Assembly: GCA_964019695.1 (NCBI GenBank)
Contig: OZ026530.1
Coordinates: forward strand, 26,734,108-26,798,107
Direction of reading: 5' to 3'
Length of the DNA stretch: 64,000 nt
Source: Loripinus fragilis
Taxonomy: Eukaryota; Mollusca; Bivalvia; Lucinida; Lucinidae
Part shown: piece after piece, positions 35,047-47,069 of the stretch
How positions within the stretch are numbered: the first letter of the stretch is position 1
How the letters are laid out: every line of letters begins with the position of its first letter
Position numbers and translations under genes: made by a program
The notes under the pieces: model-generated
Databases searched by the model: none
The model's input: only the letters and a program-made list of their open reading frames with translations
Told to the model about the DNA's origin: nothing

Positions 35047-35364
35047 TCGGGCCGCGTAGCGCAGTCGGTAACGTGTCTGGCAACAGATACGAGACTGACT
35101 GCAGATCCAGGGGTCGCGAGTTTGATCCCGGTCCCATTCTTTCGTGGAGATTGATCATGAAATAATTTCTACGGTCATTCTCCTCCCTTCCGCTGAATCA
35201 TTCAACAAGGGTTGTTGTCAGTTACAAGCGAAAGTATGTGCACGAAGTACTGGTTAACTGCTTGTTCAAGCTTGCCCAGGAAAAAGTGTGGTTAGGTGAA
35301 CTGACCGTCCCGCAATGACCATAGCTGTTGACTTGGGACGTAAAGCAACTAACAAACAAACAAA
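35047..35364 (+). mobile_element. tRNA-derived SINE, second family
   Basis: Flanked by the 15 bp duplication CAGACTTTTAATTTA (35032-35046, 35365-35379). The head GGGCCGCGTAGCGCAGTCGG has a box A and a weaker box B (GAGTTTGATCCC); the tail is GGGACGTAAAGCAACTAAC plus a CAAA run. Confidence 0.9.
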
Positions 35365-35874
35365 CAGACTTTTAATTTACTAATCTAATGTTCAGAAAAC
35401 ATTAATTGCCTTGTTTGTAAGATATGGGGACTGGTGCATGACGAAAAGTGCGAAATTTTTTTTTAGATAAAAGGCAGGCATTACCTTTAACCAGGTAGTA
35501 AGTTCACCTTTAATTAAATCCACCAAGAGCTTAATTGCAAAGTCTGTCAATTAGAAAACATGTTTTCATTAATTAGTGACCAAATTTATTTTTTAAAGGT
35601 TACAAATGCAATCTACACCAGGCCGAGTTGACTCGCTTGCCAACTTGACTTCAGGTCGAGTTGACCCGATACCCTTATTTTCACCATTTTGGGACAATGA
35701 CCCATACCCCTGGAATTGGGAATTTTATCACCTAAACGCCCAAAATTGGGATTTTTTTGTGCTTTTAGCTATATTGTCAAATCATAAAATACATTGTATT
35801 TATCTGATTTTAGCTGTACTGTTAACTTATAATCAGTATTATATGAAGACTGTGCAATGTTGAATATTCTCAGG

Positions 35875-36240
35875 GTTCCCACTCATATTTTTTGGAGGGT
35901 CCATGTACCCTCTGGGGTAAAATTTAGGGGGTATAAATATTTTTGAAGTTACATGGAGCAATGAGAATTCCTACAGCCACACATTTGAAAGTGCAGAGTA
36001 GACCTAGATTTCCTATTAACTGCTTAAAAAATGACTTAGTATGCAAACCCACCCTAAACAAATTTTAGTAGGGTTACCCTCAACAGAACTTGCTTGAAAA
36101 TGACTACAGAATTTGCTTGAAAATGACTCAGAATTTACTTGAAAATGACTAAGTTAACACACTGAAAAAAATGGGCAGCTGTTACCCTATACATAATGAT
36201 TTTTCGTTCACCCCCAGCCCTTTTCCCAAGCCAACATAAA
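35875..36240 (+). repeat. Degenerate repeat with GGGTCCATGTACCCTC
   Basis: GGGTTCCCACTCATATTTTT start, then three diverged GAATTTGCTTGAAAATGACT units (36035-36150). No coding content. Confidence 0.4.
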
Positions 36241-36844
36241 GTGGGATAAGATAGAAAAACTGAAGAAGAGGGTGGGGAACTTTGAACTACAGAAACTTAC
36301 ACCAAAGTATTAGCTCCTTAAGGTTTATCAACTTTGATAGACAAGAGACAGTTAGATAGTCGAAATAACATCTTACCTCTTTAATTTTCCCTCTCACTTG
36401 AGTCCCATTCTTACACACTGATATACAAAAACAGTACCAAATTAAACTAACTTTTTTTTTTATCAGCTGTTTGGTATTTATCTTTTTATGCATCTGGAGA
36501 AAAGTTTTCAATGTTGCACATACAGGGAAATTATCTGTTAAAACAAAGAAGTAAACTATGGCTGATATGCCGATCGTTAGAGGGCCAACACCCTTGGGCA
36601 CTGAGAATGCAACGGCAGGATTTACAACGTAGTTTAATACACGACCGGTGTAAAAATATAAACATCCGTTTCACACCACACTGATTTTCGTGAATGAGAA
36701 CCCTGATTACACATGCTGTACAAACAATTTTAAGCAAACTTTTAATCGACAAAACAATTATTATTCTTTGAACTTTTTTCTAACTTGAAATTGGGAATTT
36801 TCCTCCAAAAATTGGAAAAAATAGAAACTTTTTTTTGGAGTTTT

Positions 36845-37390
36845 GAATATAACCAAACAAATTAAAGCTGACGACGCCGGCAGCAACATGGTAGCAAATA
36901 TTTTGCCCACAGACACACCCTCAACCCAGGGGTGGGGTCAAAAGGTCAAACTATATCTTTTTCTGAAAGTAGTCATGTTGCATATCAAATTAAAGGGAAC
37001 AGAGCACAGAGCACCATGAAAGCAAAAGCCCCTGGGGTGGGGTCAAAAGGTCATTTTTTTTCTTTTCTAAAAGTGGTCATGTGCATATCAAATTAAAGTG
37101 GAAGAAGTGTAGACCTACATGAAAGGTAACACTTTGAATTTACACACACCCTTGACCTCTGGGGTTGGGTTTAAAGGTCAGATATTGAAATTGTGCAGAT
37201 GTAAGTATATTTTTATTTTCATTAAACTAAGCACTAAAACATACTTGACAGACGTTTGTTATGATCTGAATGATACTGAAAGTGAACTAAGGGTTAGATA
37301 AATGGGATTTGTGTTTTGTGATTTACATGTTTTTCTCAATAACCCTTCGTCGGGGGATATAAATTCGTCGAATTTGTCTTGTTCATTTAG
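36845..37390 (-). repeat. Reverse-orientation copy of the TTTGACCTTTTGACCCC repeat
   Basis: CAGACACACCCTCAACCCAG and GGGGTCAAAAGGTCA blocks, the complement of 5035-5400, with the same internal order. Confidence 0.7.
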
Positions 37391-37697
37391 AGGTCATTTC
37401 AAATTTTAGGGGAACATGCATTATGGTCATTGAACATCATGCTGTCAAGTTGTCAGAAATATCAAACAACAACTTATGCAGTATTGGTCTAGCCTCTGGG
37501 ATCAGGCAGATGAAACGTTTTGGCCAATCGCCGCAGAAAGCATACATGTAGTAATTTTCAGCAAGAGACTCAGAGCCTGATGCTTGATGTCTCCCAAACA
37601 AAAAAGTCCTCATGGGAAAACCTTGTAAATTGCTGTAAATTGAGCATATTAATATGTTTTCTCCTGATAGATAGTTGTTTACGTAATTTGAAACTGA

Positions 37698-37942
37698 AAT
37701 TGAGCCAGTGCATGAGATTTCCAACAATGTGGCATGTGCAACCAGCAAAGCCTCAGATCAGCCTGCGCATGCGCGCAGTCTGATCAGAGCCTTTGCTAGT
37801 CCCTTGAGTATTCTACGAGTGTTAAGCTACTGACTGAACACCATTTGGAGTTTCTAAGCTTAAAAGGAGGCAGCAGAGACTCGTCCAAGTCTACACTTGT
37901 CAAAATGTCAATTTGTTGGAAATCTCATGCCGCGGCTCAATT
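37698..37942. mobile_element. 245 bp MITE
   Basis: Inverted ends AATTGAGCCAGTGCATGAGA and AATTGAGCCGCGGCATGAGA, about 30 bp with few mismatches. The middle carries the GCCTCAGATCAGCCTGCGCA repeat. A related copy spans about 15840-16150. Confidence 0.78.
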
Positions 37943-38052
37943 ACTTAAGTTTTCCATTGCATTTTCACACCGTTTTTGTCTTATCTATGTTAGAGAAAGT
38001 AAATATTGAGCATAGTGTTGAATATACTTTCAGATATGCATACATGTATTAG

Positions 38053-38124
38053 ATGGATTCCCTGACTATTCCTGAAGAGAGTAGCTCGCCATGGCAGCCA
38101 GCTGGTGATGAAAGCAAGAATGAG
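38053..38124 (+). CDS. SIM-containing (possibly Arkadia/RNF111-like) protein, coding exon 1
   Basis: A 72 nt exon from an ATG at 38053, encoding 24 residues (start MDSLTIPEES, end ESKNE), followed by a GTACAC donor after GAG. An acceptor-like TACTTTCAG at 38025-38033 suggests the exon begins at about 38034 and that a non-coding 5' exon lies upstream. It ends in phase 0, exactly what exon 2 at 51227 needs. The short acidic/serine-rich start fits a disordered N-terminus. A 13.1 kb intron full of mobile elements follows. Assignment to this gene rests on phase, strand and composition; transcript data would settle it. Confidence 0.66.
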
Positions 38125-38179
38125 GTACACTCACACGTTTAGATCAATCATTTGAAAGAAAAATTGTAAATGTTTTCTT

Positions 38180-38455
38180 AGTCTTACCCATGTTTTGGGT
38201 GCTCAAAAAAAACACATCATCAAGGCTGCTTGGGGACAGTACATGTCTATGGGTGACACCGTGAGAAAACCTGACTGTTGCACAGGTTTAAACAAAATTT
38301 TTCATCGTAAAATTGTAAATATTTTCTTAACCCATCAATTTTAACATATGTTTTGGGTGCTCAAAAGAACCGTCTCATTGAGACGGTTCTTCTGAGTACC
38401 CACAACATATGTTTTGGTTGAGAAATAAGAAAATTAAATTTTTGTTACACACTCT
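38180..38455. mobile_element. AAGAACCGTCTC hairpin element
   Basis: Central stem 38344-38412 (TTTTGGGTGCTCAAAAGAAC and its complement) flanked by TTTTCTTAACCCATCAATTT and TTTTGGTTGAGAAATAAG. A half copy precedes it at about 38175-38215. In intron 1 of the SIM-containing gene, 220 bp after exon 1. Confidence 0.7.
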
Positions 38456-39257
38456 GTAAATCCCTGCTGTTGCATGCAAACAACCAAGGTTCAGACAAGC
38501 TTGCACACCCATGCAGTCTGATTAGCGCCTTTGTGACTCATCTATTAAAAAGAATTTCAACATTCTAGCTAGCCTCTGTTGCTGAATAGGTTGGTTTGAA
38601 TCTTAGGCAGTCAGAAACCCCGAAGACACATTTTCTCTCCATGTGGCCCATAATTATTATCTTTATATACAGTACAGGCATCGCGATGTTACTATCATAC
38701 GTGTTCTGTCGCGATGCGACGCGTAGCGCGAAAAAGATTACCCCCCACGCCAATCCCGCGCTAAACCCTCGCAATTCCCGCGCTAAACCCTCGCTATTCC
38801 CGCGCTGAAATCTCGCTCATGTCCGCGCCCGCGTCGCGACGTGCAGATACGACGTGGCCTCCCTCAGTCATTGATCGCGGTCACGCACGATTACCTGTGT
38901 GTAGAAATAAATCACTATTCAGTCAGAATGATGAGTGTACAGGCGCTATTAAAAAAAATATTGTCAGGCTTGTTAAAACAGCAAATGAAGATTATTAAGT
39001 ATTCTTCTTACCATGAAATAAATCCATTGTTGATCCACAATTATCTTATTTGTTATTAACACCTCTGACATCAACATTTCTCACCAATCTGTAGTCCAAG
39101 CGTAATTATCATTAAATAGTCGTTCACACTTTCATGTGTCTTGATTTTTTTCAGCACATTCAATTAATTTTTTCTAAAGAATAACATCAACATGCATAAA
39201 TTTTCAATGTGTTCTGAAATAAATGCTAAAGACCTGATGACCATATGATGAAGGTTC

Positions 39258-39694
39258 AGCTCTCGTGTACATTGTGTACGTGTCAAAATGCACATGTTAT
39301 CAAAAACAAAACTGGGCTGTGACGGTGAAATAGTGAACAACAATTACAAATAATCTTACCATGACATGACTTACAAATGAATCAACAATTATTTTTTTCC
39401 CAAAATTTTATTTTACCAGTCCAAATAATCACGCTAGATTTCGCATTTGATGATAACATATTTCTACTTTTTTTCAAATGAAATATATTCTGCGAAATCA
39501 TGTTGCAAGTTCTCAATAGAATCACCTTGGTAAGATGATTCTAACGGGTACACACAACGTGTTATGAAATTGCGCTTACCATAATTACAGTGTAGCCCTA
39601 TTTGACTGACCAACAAAAGCACATATCATGTATACATTGTCTACGTGACAAAATGCACAAGTTTATCAAAACAAAATATGCATGCTCTGTCATT
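39258..39694 (+). repeat. Pair of direct repeats ~365 bp apart
   Basis: GTACATTGTGTACGTGTCAA (39266) and GTATACATTGTCTACGTGAC (39628), each followed by AAAATGCACA and TTATCAAAA. The rest of 38.85-40.35 kb holds nothing recognised. Confidence 0.6.
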
Positions 39695-40435
39695 GTATCT
39701 CGCCAAGGTCTGCACTGACGCTATTATCGACAAATTTTGACAAAACGTCTATCCGGCCATGAAAAATAATGAAACATCACGTTTTCAGTTATTTTGTTGT
39801 TACAATGAAAACGAACGTTGTCTTTAGTAAGTTTGTTGGTAGATTTTTCATGGTCTGTAACGGTCCATTCTGGTTTTCTGCTGTGCTTTGGTAAAGAAAC
39901 GTACGATTACCTTATTTACCTTCACATGTACATATTACGCAGCATACATTTACGTTGTGTTTTTACTACATGTATTAAAAGATTTGGCGGTTCGCACTTT
40001 ATACCCTCCCAAAATAAGAACTCACTTTCGCTCGCTCAACACCTGCGAGAATGCGCAGTCCCTTCGCAGGCTGCATGCTGACTTCGATTTCTAGTTAAAG
40101 AGAAAGTCAGATATTACAGTCAGCCAAAATTGAAACAGCGAGACATCTCGTATGATCAGATTATAAGACTATATGCTTTGTTAAGAAGAGGAAAGCTTTA
40201 GGTTTGAACCCATAAAAATTGATGGATGGGCTCAAAACATTGTGTCCGAGATCCAGTTTGTAGCCTCTGTTTCCACTAAATATTTGAAGCGCAAAATTTA
40301 CTCAGTAATTAAGTCAAGACTTAAAAACTTCACAAACCCATTTTAGCTCAGCTGAGAGCGCCTTTTTATCGCATGCTGATTAATTTTTCAAAATTAACTT
40401 TTTCGAAAATTTCTATAAGGCTTAACATCAGAGTG

Positions 40436-40512
40436 TCAAACAGTTTGGGTACAGCTCAGGCCCGACCTTTTGTCCGGCCTGGTCTGGTTCCAATCTGTTT
40501 GCAAAAGTTATC
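40436..40512. repeat. Diverged CAGATCAG-type hairpin
   Basis: TCAAACAGTTTGGGTACAGC pairs with CAATCTGTTTGCAAAAG; followed by TTATCAATAGACGAC, as in other copies. Confidence 0.5.
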
Positions 40513-40739
40513 AATAGACGACACTAGTAGGCAAATCTTGGTTTTACTGCACAGGCATTTGCGCAATCTCGCAAGAGCCTTTTCTACTTGCATGCTTAGA
40601 CTGACCGCGTTCGCTGTTGTTTTTAATATTGCATATGCCAGCAACCATGCTCCCTGGCGTAAAGCTCAAGCAAGAGCGAGGCCAGTACAAAAATAGAACC
40701 AAAGCTGAACAAGCAGTCTCGCCAGAGCCCTATTAAAAG

Positions 40740-41230
40740 CCCCTTGCAACTCACATTCATTCCGTACACGTAGACACGCAATCGACGTTGGCTTTTATTG
40801 CATATTCGAGCAACAAAAGCTCAGACGACTCTGCGCATTTGCGCAAATGCGCAGTCTCGCCAGGGCCTTTGCTATTCGCATTCAAAACATAAGTACATTT
40901 AGAAGACGTTGACGCGCAACCAACGTTGGTCTTTATTGCATGTGCGAGCAACAAAAACTCAAACGAGTCTGCGGTCTCGCTACATTCTAAACATTTAGAA
41001 GACGCAGACACAAAGTCGACGTCGTTTTTTTCTGCAAAAGCTCAGACGTCTGCGGATTTGCGCAGGCTGGACAGAGAGCCATATAGCTACTCAGTACATT
41101 TAATAGACTTAGACACGCAATTGACGTTGGTCTTTATTGCATATGCGAGCAGCAGCAGCGCAGACGAGTGTGTGCATATGTGCAGTCTAGCCCGGGCCTT
41201 TTCTACTTGTGTATGAAATAAAAGTACATT
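40740..41230 (+). repeat. Diverged tandem repeat, ~90-140 bp units
   Basis: CGACGTTGGCTTTATTGCAT-type starts at about 40782, 40920 and 41118, with a degenerate unit at 41015, each followed by GAGCAACAAAAGCTCAGACG and TAGAAGACGTTGACGCGCAA. A reverse fragment is at 45290-45480. CpG content is higher than in the surroundings. Confidence 0.65.
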
Positions 41231-42186
41231 TAGGAAGGCATGAAGACCAGAGACCAAACATGTATTCAAAATATGGGGCTCGACGCGAGAAAACCTGGTT
41301 TTGTTGCATGCGAACAACAAAGGCGCAGACCAGCCTGCGCATCTGATCAGCGTCATTGATATTCACTCTCTGGAAATTATAATAGCTTAATACACCTGCA
41401 ACATTGAAACTTTCAAGATACTAGCCAGTCACTGTACAAAATATGATAAAAAAATATTTTGATGATAATGCCCAAACCACATGCACATCTTCAGAGCATG
41501 AATAAAAACATCTGCAAAGTCCCGAAAGATCGGAATCGAATTGTAGGTGTTGCGCTCACAAAGTAACTTCTCATTGTATCTAGTGACGAAGTTCACAAGT
41601 TGAAAAAAGTGAAAAATAATGTCCAAACCTCATGCTCATCTTTAGACCATGAACAAAACACCTACAAAATTTCAAAACGATCGAACTAAAACTGTGAGGA
41701 GTTGCGCTCACAAAATACCTCCCTCATTGCGTCTACGGACAGATGGACGAACTCACTTTATTAGTCTCCTTCGACATAAAAACAATTGAAGAAATCTCCT
41801 TACCGTGAAATTATTTACTAATTATTCCACTTTAAAATATGATATCCATGATTAGTTACATGTCTCATTAGACAAATTGACACCTGATGCAAGCTAAATG
41901 CACTAATTAACTATTCACATGCCAGTGATGCCAGCTGATAACCTTATAGATTGTAGCAAACCCACTGAATCCAGATCAGGCCTGTCAGGAGTTCCTTAAG
42001 TAAATTTACAAAGATTCGACAGGCCACAAAAAACGTGCAAAATTATCCTAGCTAGCAATAGGTACATGTAGCAGCACATGTGACGATATTTAAACCATAA
42101 TTTTCCTTTTCTTACATACCTACACTAGTTTGAGAACTCGTTAGAATGGCACATCCAATGCGATTCTAGTAACGAATACCACCAAC

Positions 42187-42486
42187 ATGCGTGGATCCAG
42201 AGGGGGGGGGGGGGTCAGGGGATCCGGACCCCCCTGGAAAATTACAAAAATATAGGGTTCCTTAGCAATACTGGCCCGGATCCCCTTAAAATCACAAAGC
42301 TACAAAGCCAGCATTAAATGTTGGGCCATCAACGGCCCGCTAGCGAAACGCCATTTAAATGGCGTTTCGCTGGCGGGCATTTAATGGCCCGCTAATAATG
42401 GTATTTGAATCCTTCCTCCCCTCAAACAAAAAAAAAACAAATAAAAAACGTTGTCAAAGTTGGACCCCCTCTGGATCCGCGCATGA
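42187..42486. mobile_element. Palindromic G-run element, full copy
   Basis: Ends CATGCGTGGATCCAGAGG and inverted CATGCGCGGATCCAGAGG. The central ACGCCATTTAAATGGCGT is a perfect palindrome. Confidence 0.78.
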
Positions 42487-42625
42487 CAAACATGCATTCA
42501 GAAAAAAACACTGGAGATCCACTGACATGTGATGTACCTCTCAGTTGACATCTGCACGTGAAAACGGAAAGCTGCCAAATTTCGAGCTTCGACACGAACG
42601 AATGTTTTGAGTGTGATTCCAGTTC

Positions 42626-42708
42626 AAACATGTGTTTTGTGTGCTCAAAAGAACCGTCTCATCGGAACGGCGAGACGGTTCTTTTGAGTACCCAAGACAA
42701 ATGTTTGT
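42626..42708. repeat. AAGAACCGTCTC hairpin
   Basis: Arms of about 33 bp around ATCGGAACGGC. Same family as 38344-38412. Confidence 0.7.
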
Positions 42709-43284
42709 TAAGAAACCAAGTTATATGTCAATTACGCATTCTCATTATCTGGAGGTCTGATAATTTACAATGGAGATATTGCAATGGAGACAGCAGCGAA
42801 CCGTTTGTCGTTGTACTTCGAAGCTCATTGTTTAAAATTCTGAAATATTTTTAGGCAATTCGTAGACGTGCTATGTTGTCGTTTGGTGTACTGGTCGAAG
42901 ACTTGCTCGGGAAATTTATGTATATTTCGCAGTTCCGACGTTATGCGCAGCTATCTAGTTGGACTAGAGACATTTTGTTATTACCTCCCCTTCACACACG
43001 TCAACCTCAATGAGACGACGTACATCGAATATTTTAAACACCCTGTTTCAAGGTCAAAATAGAGCAGAAGTTTATTTCAGTCTGTGCATCTGCGCTGTCT
43101 GATGTGAACCCCCGTTTGTAGATGTGCCGCAAAGACGAATACTTATTGTTTAAAAGTCGTGTAACGACGTCAAATCATTCTAATTTTGTTTTCCGTAAGA
43201 CTTTAACTGAAAAAAATGCCTCTGAAAATGTAATCTGCTTCAGTCGTCTGCTGCATATGTTGACTAATGTAGGCCTAAGTATAG

Positions 43285-43412
43285 AGACAAACAGTGTGGA
43301 CCCAATAGGCATAACAAGTGACATCTCCAAACACGTTGGACCCATATTCGGCCCGACGAAAAGTCGGGCATAAGGCCGACGCAAAGTCGGGCCCGATCTG
43401 GATCCAAGCTGT
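43285..43412. repeat. Diverged GACAAACAGTGTGGACCC hairpin
   Basis: GACAAACAGTGTGGACCCA at the left and ATCTGGATCCAAGCTGTTTG at the right; the centre holds GACGAAAAGTCGGGC palindromes. Confidence 0.55.
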
Positions 43413-43828
43413 TTGTAACTTTTATGGAATTCATAAAATCAGCAGACGAGACTGTCCGTTATTCAATCACTGTATTTTGTCACGTATGTCATTTTATACA
43501 CAAGGGCGATTTCGGCTTTGAAGTTTGAAGCCTTTGAAGTTTGAAGCCGTCAAAGAATATTTCAACTTTTGACATCTAAGGTCATGCCAAACTTATTTCT
43601 GCATGTTGTGGGCACTCATAAGTAAAGCCTCTCCAAGGCGATTCTGTCGAGCATACTCAACAAGAGGAACTCGGAGGCTCATCGGATAGGCGGCAATCTA
43701 AAACGTTAATACGATCCACGAACGTAGATAAAATCGTTAGCAACAGAGAGTTAGATTGCAATTTGTCGCTAGAATGGCGACAAATGGCAATCGAAAACAC
43801 TGTTTCTAACGATTTTTGATAGGTGCTC

Positions 43829-44067
43829 ATGCGCGGAGTCAGAGGGGGTCCAACTTTGACAACTATTTTTTTAGTTGATGAGGGGAGAAGAGACAATAAG
43901 CGGGCCACCATCGGGCCGATGTAGAACCAACATTGAATGCTGGCTTCGTACATTTGTAGCTTTTTGATTTTTCAGGGATCCGGACCAGTATTGCTTTGAA
44001 ACCCTATCAAGGGGGGAGGGGCGGGGTCCAGACCCCATGTCGTCCCTCGATCTGTATCCGCCTATGG
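43829..44067. mobile_element. Palindromic G-run element copy
   Basis: CATGCGCGGAGTCAGAGG at the left and an end near ATCTGTATCCGCCTATGG at the right; internal GGGCCACCATCGGGCC. Reverse orientation relative to 42187-42486. Confidence 0.6.
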
Positions 44068-44279
44068 CGTTGGTCAATTGTTAAGAACGTTTTCGATTGC
44101 CGCCTATCCGGTGTTGGAGGGTACACACAATTTGGTCGTTGTATATGATCGTCAAATTGGAAAATTAGTGAAAACGTTAGTGAATCGAAATTACGAATTT
44201 AATTAGTAATAAAAAAAAAGCATTTCCAGGTAAGACACCAACATCTATCACATTAGGCAACGTTATGACGTACAACCGT

Positions 44280-44578
44280 TGATCCTGGAATTATCGTCGG
44301 GGTGGGGAGGGGGGGGTCAAGGTCAAAATTTACAAAAAGGTTCTGACATTTTTATATGTATTTTAGTCCAACTCATAGTTTTCAGATGGGTTCAAATGGT
44401 GTACTACAAGAGAACTACTGTTTCTAAGGTTACAGGGGGTGGGGTCCAATATTTTCCAGGAGATGTCCAATTCTACCAGGAGGAGGGGGGCAATTGCTAA
44501 TTCCAACGGAAATCTATAGGACTCGTGATTTTCCAGTGTGGTCTGGACCACCCCCCCCCCCCACACGGATCCGCGCAA
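44280..44578. mobile_element. Palindromic G-run element copy, diverged
   Basis: GATCCTGGAATTATCGTCGG start, G runs, GGGTCCAATATTTTCCAGG segments and CACACGGATCCGCGCA at the right end. Confidence 0.55.
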
Positions 44579-44828
44579 AAACCTCTCCCCACGTCGGACA
44601 ACGCATAATATAACACAATTGCAACAGATAAGGCTCAGATGGGCTGCGCACTTGCGCAATTGTACGGATATAGAATTTTGGCGGATATTAAAATTTTGGA
44701 TTTTGCACAACTCCAAAAAGGGGGATGTTTTGAAAATGTTAAGATTCCGCTAGTCACTGTAGCTGAACTGACTCGTTTTGTGAACTTCGAAGATAAGTTT
44801 TCTCACGTTTTTTGTTTCTAGTCCAAAG

Positions 44829-44895
44829 CATGTATTTTGGGTACTCAAAAGAACCGTCTCGATGAGAGCGTTCTTTTGAGCGCCCAAAACACATG
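44829..44895. repeat. AAGAACCGTCTC hairpin
   Basis: ATGTATTTTGGGTACTCAAA with its complement ending AAAACACAT. Confidence 0.7.
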
Positions 44896-45600
44896 ACCTA
44901 ATGGATGCTGTATAAGGTAAGATACTCCAATTTTTAGGGTTCGCATTCAGTTTTTTTTATCTTCGGACATATCTAGCGAATTCGGCCTTTCAATGAAACG
45001 AAGATATGAACGATAATAACTGAATTTATAAGTCTCACTATAAGAATGCATATATAATAACAATCTATGAATTAAAAAACGGCTTTTAATGATTTTAAAG
45101 AAGAGTTTGTTAACAGAATTAGAGAAAAATAAAAAAAAGAAAATAAAGATTCTCAGAAAGGCAATAATTTTTTGGGGATAGGGTCTGTTATGGGTGGGTA
45201 GGTAGGAGCACGTCAAACCAACATTTTATTTAAGGTCGGCCTATTTAGATTGCTCCAGCGCTCGCTTCGCACAATCAATAAAAACACCATTGTCTACTAA
45301 ATGTTCTGACGAGACTGCGCATTCGTTGCTCGCACATACAATAAACACACCGTCCACCTTCTTATAGTTATGTTTTGAATGTGAGGAGCTAAGGCTCTAA
45401 TGAGACTGCGCATTTGCACAGACTCGCCTGAGCTTTTGTTGCTCGCATATGCAATTAGAAACTCACTTACGATTGCATGTCATGTACTTATGTTTCTTGC
45501 TGAGTAGCACAGGCTAGGCGAGGCATATGCACTCGATCAGTTCGCCTTATTTTTTATTGACGTACGTATTATAAAACGTATACCCAATTATGTAATCACC

Positions 45601-46013
45601 AGCATGCGCAGATTCAGAGTGGGGGATATCCGGACCCCTTGAAAAATCACAAAATATAAGGTTTCTATCAGCAATACTGGATCCCCAGAAACATCACAAA
45701 TTTACCAAGTCAGCATTCGATGATGGCCCGCTTCAATGGTCAGTGGCGTAGCCAGAACGCTGAAAAAGTTACGCACGTCAAATGGCGACTACTGTAACAA
45801 GCAATGATTCTCTACAATTAAAGAGCAGTTCCTTGGGTATGGAAAATCATTTTACCACATTAGGTGAACTCCCTTGAGTGTTAATATTTTTTATTACGCA
45901 CGTGCGTTGATTGTGTAATGAGTGCTACGCCAATGGTGGTATTTAGATCCTCCCCTGTCATCAACTAAAAAAACGTTGTCAGACTTGCAAAACTTTCTGG
46001 ATCCGCGAATGAC
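45601..46013. mobile_element. Palindromic G-run element copy with internal insertion
   Basis: CATGCGCAGATTCAGAG at the left, TCTGGATCCGCGAATG at the right. A segment at about 45735-45930 (CAGTGGCGTAGCC onward) interrupts the middle; this text resembles another molluscan repeat end. Confidence 0.55.
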
Positions 46014-47069
46014 CAGTGCGCTATATGTGCGCTTCGTCACGTAGACAATCATAGTTTATACACGCTGGCGCAGCAGCACATTTGCAAAAGAGCCCATTAT
46101 TTGTGAGCTCGTGTCTACAAGGAGTTCACTGGGGGAGGGGGGGGGGGCTATCAGATGGTATGAAAAAAATACAAATTATGCGTTAGAAGATTAATTTTAA
46201 GTGATTAGGCTTTTATAAATGGACTATTAGTTAATTGCTTGAAGGTAAGATAAATACTTTTATTTACATCCACGCAGTCTGAGCGCAATTGTTTTCGATT
46301 TAAGTGAAAGGGTCATATCTAGACTTGCTATGGGCGAGCATAAGTAACTCAGCAGGCTGGTTTTATCATAACCGTTTTTTTTAAATTTGATATTTCTTGT
46401 GAAGTTTAATCAATTCAACACCAATTTCTTTGTAATCCATTCTTCATTTAGTACCTAAAGCGATTCAATCGAAAAACATAAAAAGATATTAAGGGGAAAG
46501 TTAAGGAGAAGAAAGCAACTAAAACAACCAAATACATCCAGTGCAATTTTATTTCGTTGCTCGTTTTTTTGTACACACGGTTAATGTACATGTACGTACA
46601 CACTTCAAAGTAGCTCATCAGTGAGGCGTGAACTTATAACCTTTTCCGCGACAGAGCCATTCAGATAAATTTGCCCTGCGTCGCGACACACGCTATCTCG
46701 CGACGCGTCGCGGGTGCTACCCCACGACGTGCCCGCGCTGATCACTCGACGAGTCCGCGCTATCCCCTCGCTAAACCCGCGACAAAATGTCACGTGACCA
46801 TCGCGATTTCATCGCGAATCAACTCGCTAGGTCGCATTTGATAGTAACATTGCGATACCTGTACTGTATCGAAAAAAGAAGTTAGTGATTTTCTGCATTG
46901 TCAGCTGAATTCGAAACAGTCGGTAGATGAAGGGTACTGTTGGAACTTGTAGGAGTGTGCTGCTCTTGTCTTCTTGCTGGCTGGTATCAAGTGAGTGTGG
47001 TATGGCTATCAGATCAAAATCAGATTTTATGTCTTCTTATTTCTCAAGCAAAACGATATATTGTTGGTA

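Larger units (their letters stand above)
38670..46866. mobile_element. Possible 8.2 kb TIR element
   Basis: Inverted 28 bp ends with two mismatches, beginning CAGTACAGGYATCGCRATGT, lie at 38670-38697 and 46839-46866, each flanked outside by TA. Directly inside both ends are unusually CpG-rich stretches (38700-38845 and 46620-46830) built from short CGCG and CCCTCGC units. The interior is a patchwork of other repeats with no transposase recognised. The two ends may instead be separate short elements that happen to lie in inverse orientation. It falls in intron 1 of the SIM-containing gene. Confidence 0.5.

Noticed and set aside
36531..36752. Cys-rich minus-strand frame
   Set aside because: Cysteine spacing fits no zinc-binding family that I recognise and the region looks repetitive.
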